Assembly: GCA_963576785.1 (NCBI GenBank)
Contig: OY756141.1
Coordinates: 3,162,001 to 3,226,000, forward strand
Direction: 5' to 3'
DNA length: 64,000 bases
Source: Chlorophyllum brunneum
Taxonomy: Eukaryota; Basidiomycota; Agaricomycetes; Agaricales; Agaricaceae
Below the pieces are notes generated by a model. The model searched no databases. It had not been told where the DNA came from and saw only the letters and a list, made by a program, of their open reading frames with translations. Position numbers and translations under genes: made by a program. Position 1 is the first letter of the stretch. Every line of letters starts with the position of its first letter. This document shows, piece after piece, positions 61,738 through 64,000 of the stretch.

Positions 61738-63463
61738 GTTGTTCTGGACAGTGCCCGCTTTGGCTTCGACAGGAGGGGGTTGGCGGGGAGGAGTATCGCG
61801 TAGCTATTTCTGAGCCATAGTGAGATAGAAGAGAATTGTGAAGTATACGTCCAGCGCACCAAGCAGGTTTTATAGGAAAATGGGGGAGGGCTAAAGAGCT
61901 GCTCTTGATGAACCGCCAACCGGTTTGGTAAGTCGAATTCCTAGTGGAGCGAAACCAACAATACCAAGAGACAAAAAAAGAGGCGATGTGCGTTCGATGA
62001 AGGAGAAGGAATGAGTCTTGCCACGCAGAAGATCGCTTACGTGGTACCAACGTGATTGCTTTGTGGGTCCCAGACCGCAGGTGCCGGCAAGGAAACTTTT
62101 TGCCGTACGAAGTCCCGGGAGACAGACAATTACGCCCGTTTGAAAGCCGATATCTAAAGGACTCGGATAATGAGGTGTCAATAATGCGACTGTGCGACAT
62201 GACCAAGTTACCAAGTGCAGCTGGTGGTGCTTCAGAGAGTAAGCAGCTGTTTGGACCCACTCAGCGCCACGTTCACACAATTAATCACAGTAATACACAT
62301 GACTTGTATCCATTCTGATAGGTCAATAAACAAATAACGGGTAGAACCACCACCTACTGACATTCCCTTCAAGCCTCAACGGGGAAAGTTCTGAAACTCC
62401 GGCTGCGCATCTGATCAATTGAAATAGAACAATCAAGTCGAGACTTAGTGTAAGATAAACAAGGCTCGTAGTCGGCGGAGAATAATTGAAGATGAAATGT
62501 ATCCCAGAATAGAGAATTCAGGATGAACTACTTACTGTGGCGGGCTGACCGACCGATGAACTCTGCACATTGCGGCAAGACCACCCCATTCTTGGGTCCC
62601 CTTTGTTACAACTCCTTTCGGCCATGCTACGGCGTTTTAACAACGATAAATAGAATGGTTTAATTTCCGACCACCAGAATGAAGTCGTTGCTATTCATTG
62701 GTGTTAGATTTCATGTAACAACAGTGCTGTCGTTGGAACGCCGGAATCGAACAGTTCGGGAATTCGGAGTAGACAAGTACCGTCAGTATCTGCACTCATC
62801 GAGGACACTGGGCTCCGCTGGGGTTGGGCCCAGCCACGTATCTCTGAACAAGGGCTGTTTACCACAATTGCGACAACACAATGCAGAATCGTATGACTTC
62901 ATTTACCACTAGTATTTACCCCCATCGGTTTAGGTTTGTATTGAACTCAACTTCGTGGTCAAGATGGCGGTTGTCATTGGTGTAGCTGTAGGGATACTAC
63001 AACAGATTGGACTCAGAACTGAGCGTAGATATAGTGGCGAACATCAAAGGTGCTGTGAACATGCAGGATGGCGAACACGAAAGAGGTGGGAGTTGGAGAG
63101 GACGTGTGACGACAGCGAAGCAGCACTCCCCCTTTCCTTTCTTTCGTCAGCGCAGGGTCCCCGTCATGGACGCCATGGGTTTCTAGGACCTCCGAATATA
63201 CCCTCAGAGGTATGCTTTCGGATCTGAGGTCTGAGATAAATCCTCAAGAGACCCCCGATCATCCTCAGATCGGTGACATACCTCACGAAAACCGGCGCAT
63301 AAATTAGCCCCGGACGGTGCTCCATAGGCGCTTTATCTGGTTATGACCTGTGGATGCCGAACATACCCAGGGTGGCTGGGTCTGCGGACCGCTAGACATA
63401 CCTCACGGCCAAAAATCGGCCGGTACCTGCAGATCCTAAAGTGGAAATTTATTGTTTGTGGCC
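61738..63463. other. Intergenic region upstream of FunK1-C
   Basis: About 61950-62080 is loosely similar to the upstream regions of kinases A and B (ATCGCTTACGTGG followed by the CCAACGTGATTG/GCAACGTAATAG variants), so it is probably promoter or leader. From 62300 on I see no gene, RNA or repeat. Short frames at 62679-62912 and 62955-63227 lack motifs. Confidence 0.4.
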
Positions 63464-64000
63464 ATGTTCAGAAACCCGACGACGGTGTGTCTGCGCTGCA
63501 GGCTTGTGCTCACAGCCAACGCCGCCCAGAAACGTTTTTGCACAAAACAGGCATTTGTTCCAAAACCAAAACCACGACGGCCAGCATATTCTCCACGTCC
63601 GTGTCTACACCCTTCCCCGTTCGCACAAGGATCATCTTCTCTCGAGCAGACCAGATCTGCACCGCCAGAGGACATCACTCCGGAAACATGTAGCACGTAT
63701 TTCGAGAACCACATCAAGCATTGCTCTGCGGATACACGTCTCTTCAACGGTTCCACAGGTTCACGGAAGATACGACACCTATACTGGCTGCATACGCCCA
63801 TGCTGGTTCTTCTAAATTCTTCTCAACACATACCAACCAAATTAAATACCAACTTGCACGTTTCGCAGACCAACTGTCTGCCTCGACTCTATAACTCAAA
63901 ACAATGACACGTCGAAGCATAAATCAACACCTCCAACATCTTCTTCGCTTGGTGTTTACATTCCGTCGACTGTGGCATCCTCAACTCTCTCGCCTCACAA
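63464..64000 (+). CDS. Probable mitochondrial protein, 5' part (runs off window)
   Basis: The start MFRNPTTVCLRCRLVLTANA followed by QKRFCTKQAFVPKPKPRRPA is a typical import presequence: many Arg and Lys, no acidic residue. After ETCS, an intron from GTATTTCG to TTCCACAG (about 63697-63758) joins to TFTEDTTPILAAYAHAGSSK and QIKYQLARFADQLSASTL. A Ser/Thr/Pro-rich stretch near the edge (STPPTSSSLGVYIPSTVASS) would need one more splice that I cannot place. An in-frame ATG at 63452 is an alternative start. The family is not recognised. Confidence 0.5.

Overview
This is a nuclear stretch of a filamentous basidiomycete, most likely an Agaricomycete. Genes are broken by short GT-AG introns (about 43-60 nt). 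There are three FunK1-type protein kinases, a family expanded in mushroom-forming fungi, several cytochrome P450 genes, and a protein family (recalled as DUF6697) that I associate with basidiomycetes. No species can be named from the sequence alone.

Layout. 1-4,644: two related microsomal P450 genes with an endonuclease III gene between them. 5,804-11,317: FunK1 kinase A and a DUF6697-like gene, both on the minus strand. 11,887-30,141: an ordinary gene-dense region with a NatC auxiliary subunit (MAK10/NAA35), mitochondrial tryptophanyl-tRNA synthetase (MSW1), an OPA3-like protein, an intron-bearing tRNA-Met(CAT), inositol polyphosphate multikinase (ARG82), the Paf1-complex subunit CDC73, a large multi-pass membrane protein and several orphan genes. 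30,905-35,563: an inverted second copy of the DUF6697/FunK1 block. The DUF6697 copy has lost most of its interior and kinase B is a patchwork. 35,468-58,673: a large inverted repeat. Its arms carry a P450-like gene that has the same frameshift in both copies. Between them lies about 14 kb of degraded transposons: a LINE, two Ty1/copia elements and one Ty3/gypsy element. 58,578-61,737: FunK1 kinase C. 63,464 to the end: the 5' part of a probable mitochondrial protein gene.

The housekeeping genes look intact and unrelated in pathway; I see no biosynthetic cluster. The accessory half is shaped by duplication, gene conversion and transposon decay. Kinases A, B and C are paralogs, and each differs from the others by a distinct lesion or recombination point. 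Differences between the repeat arms and premature stops inside the transposons are dominated by C-to-T and G-to-A changes, often at CpG. This fits cytosine methylation and deamination of repeats. All splice models were made by eye and all family names come from motif recognition, not from searches.
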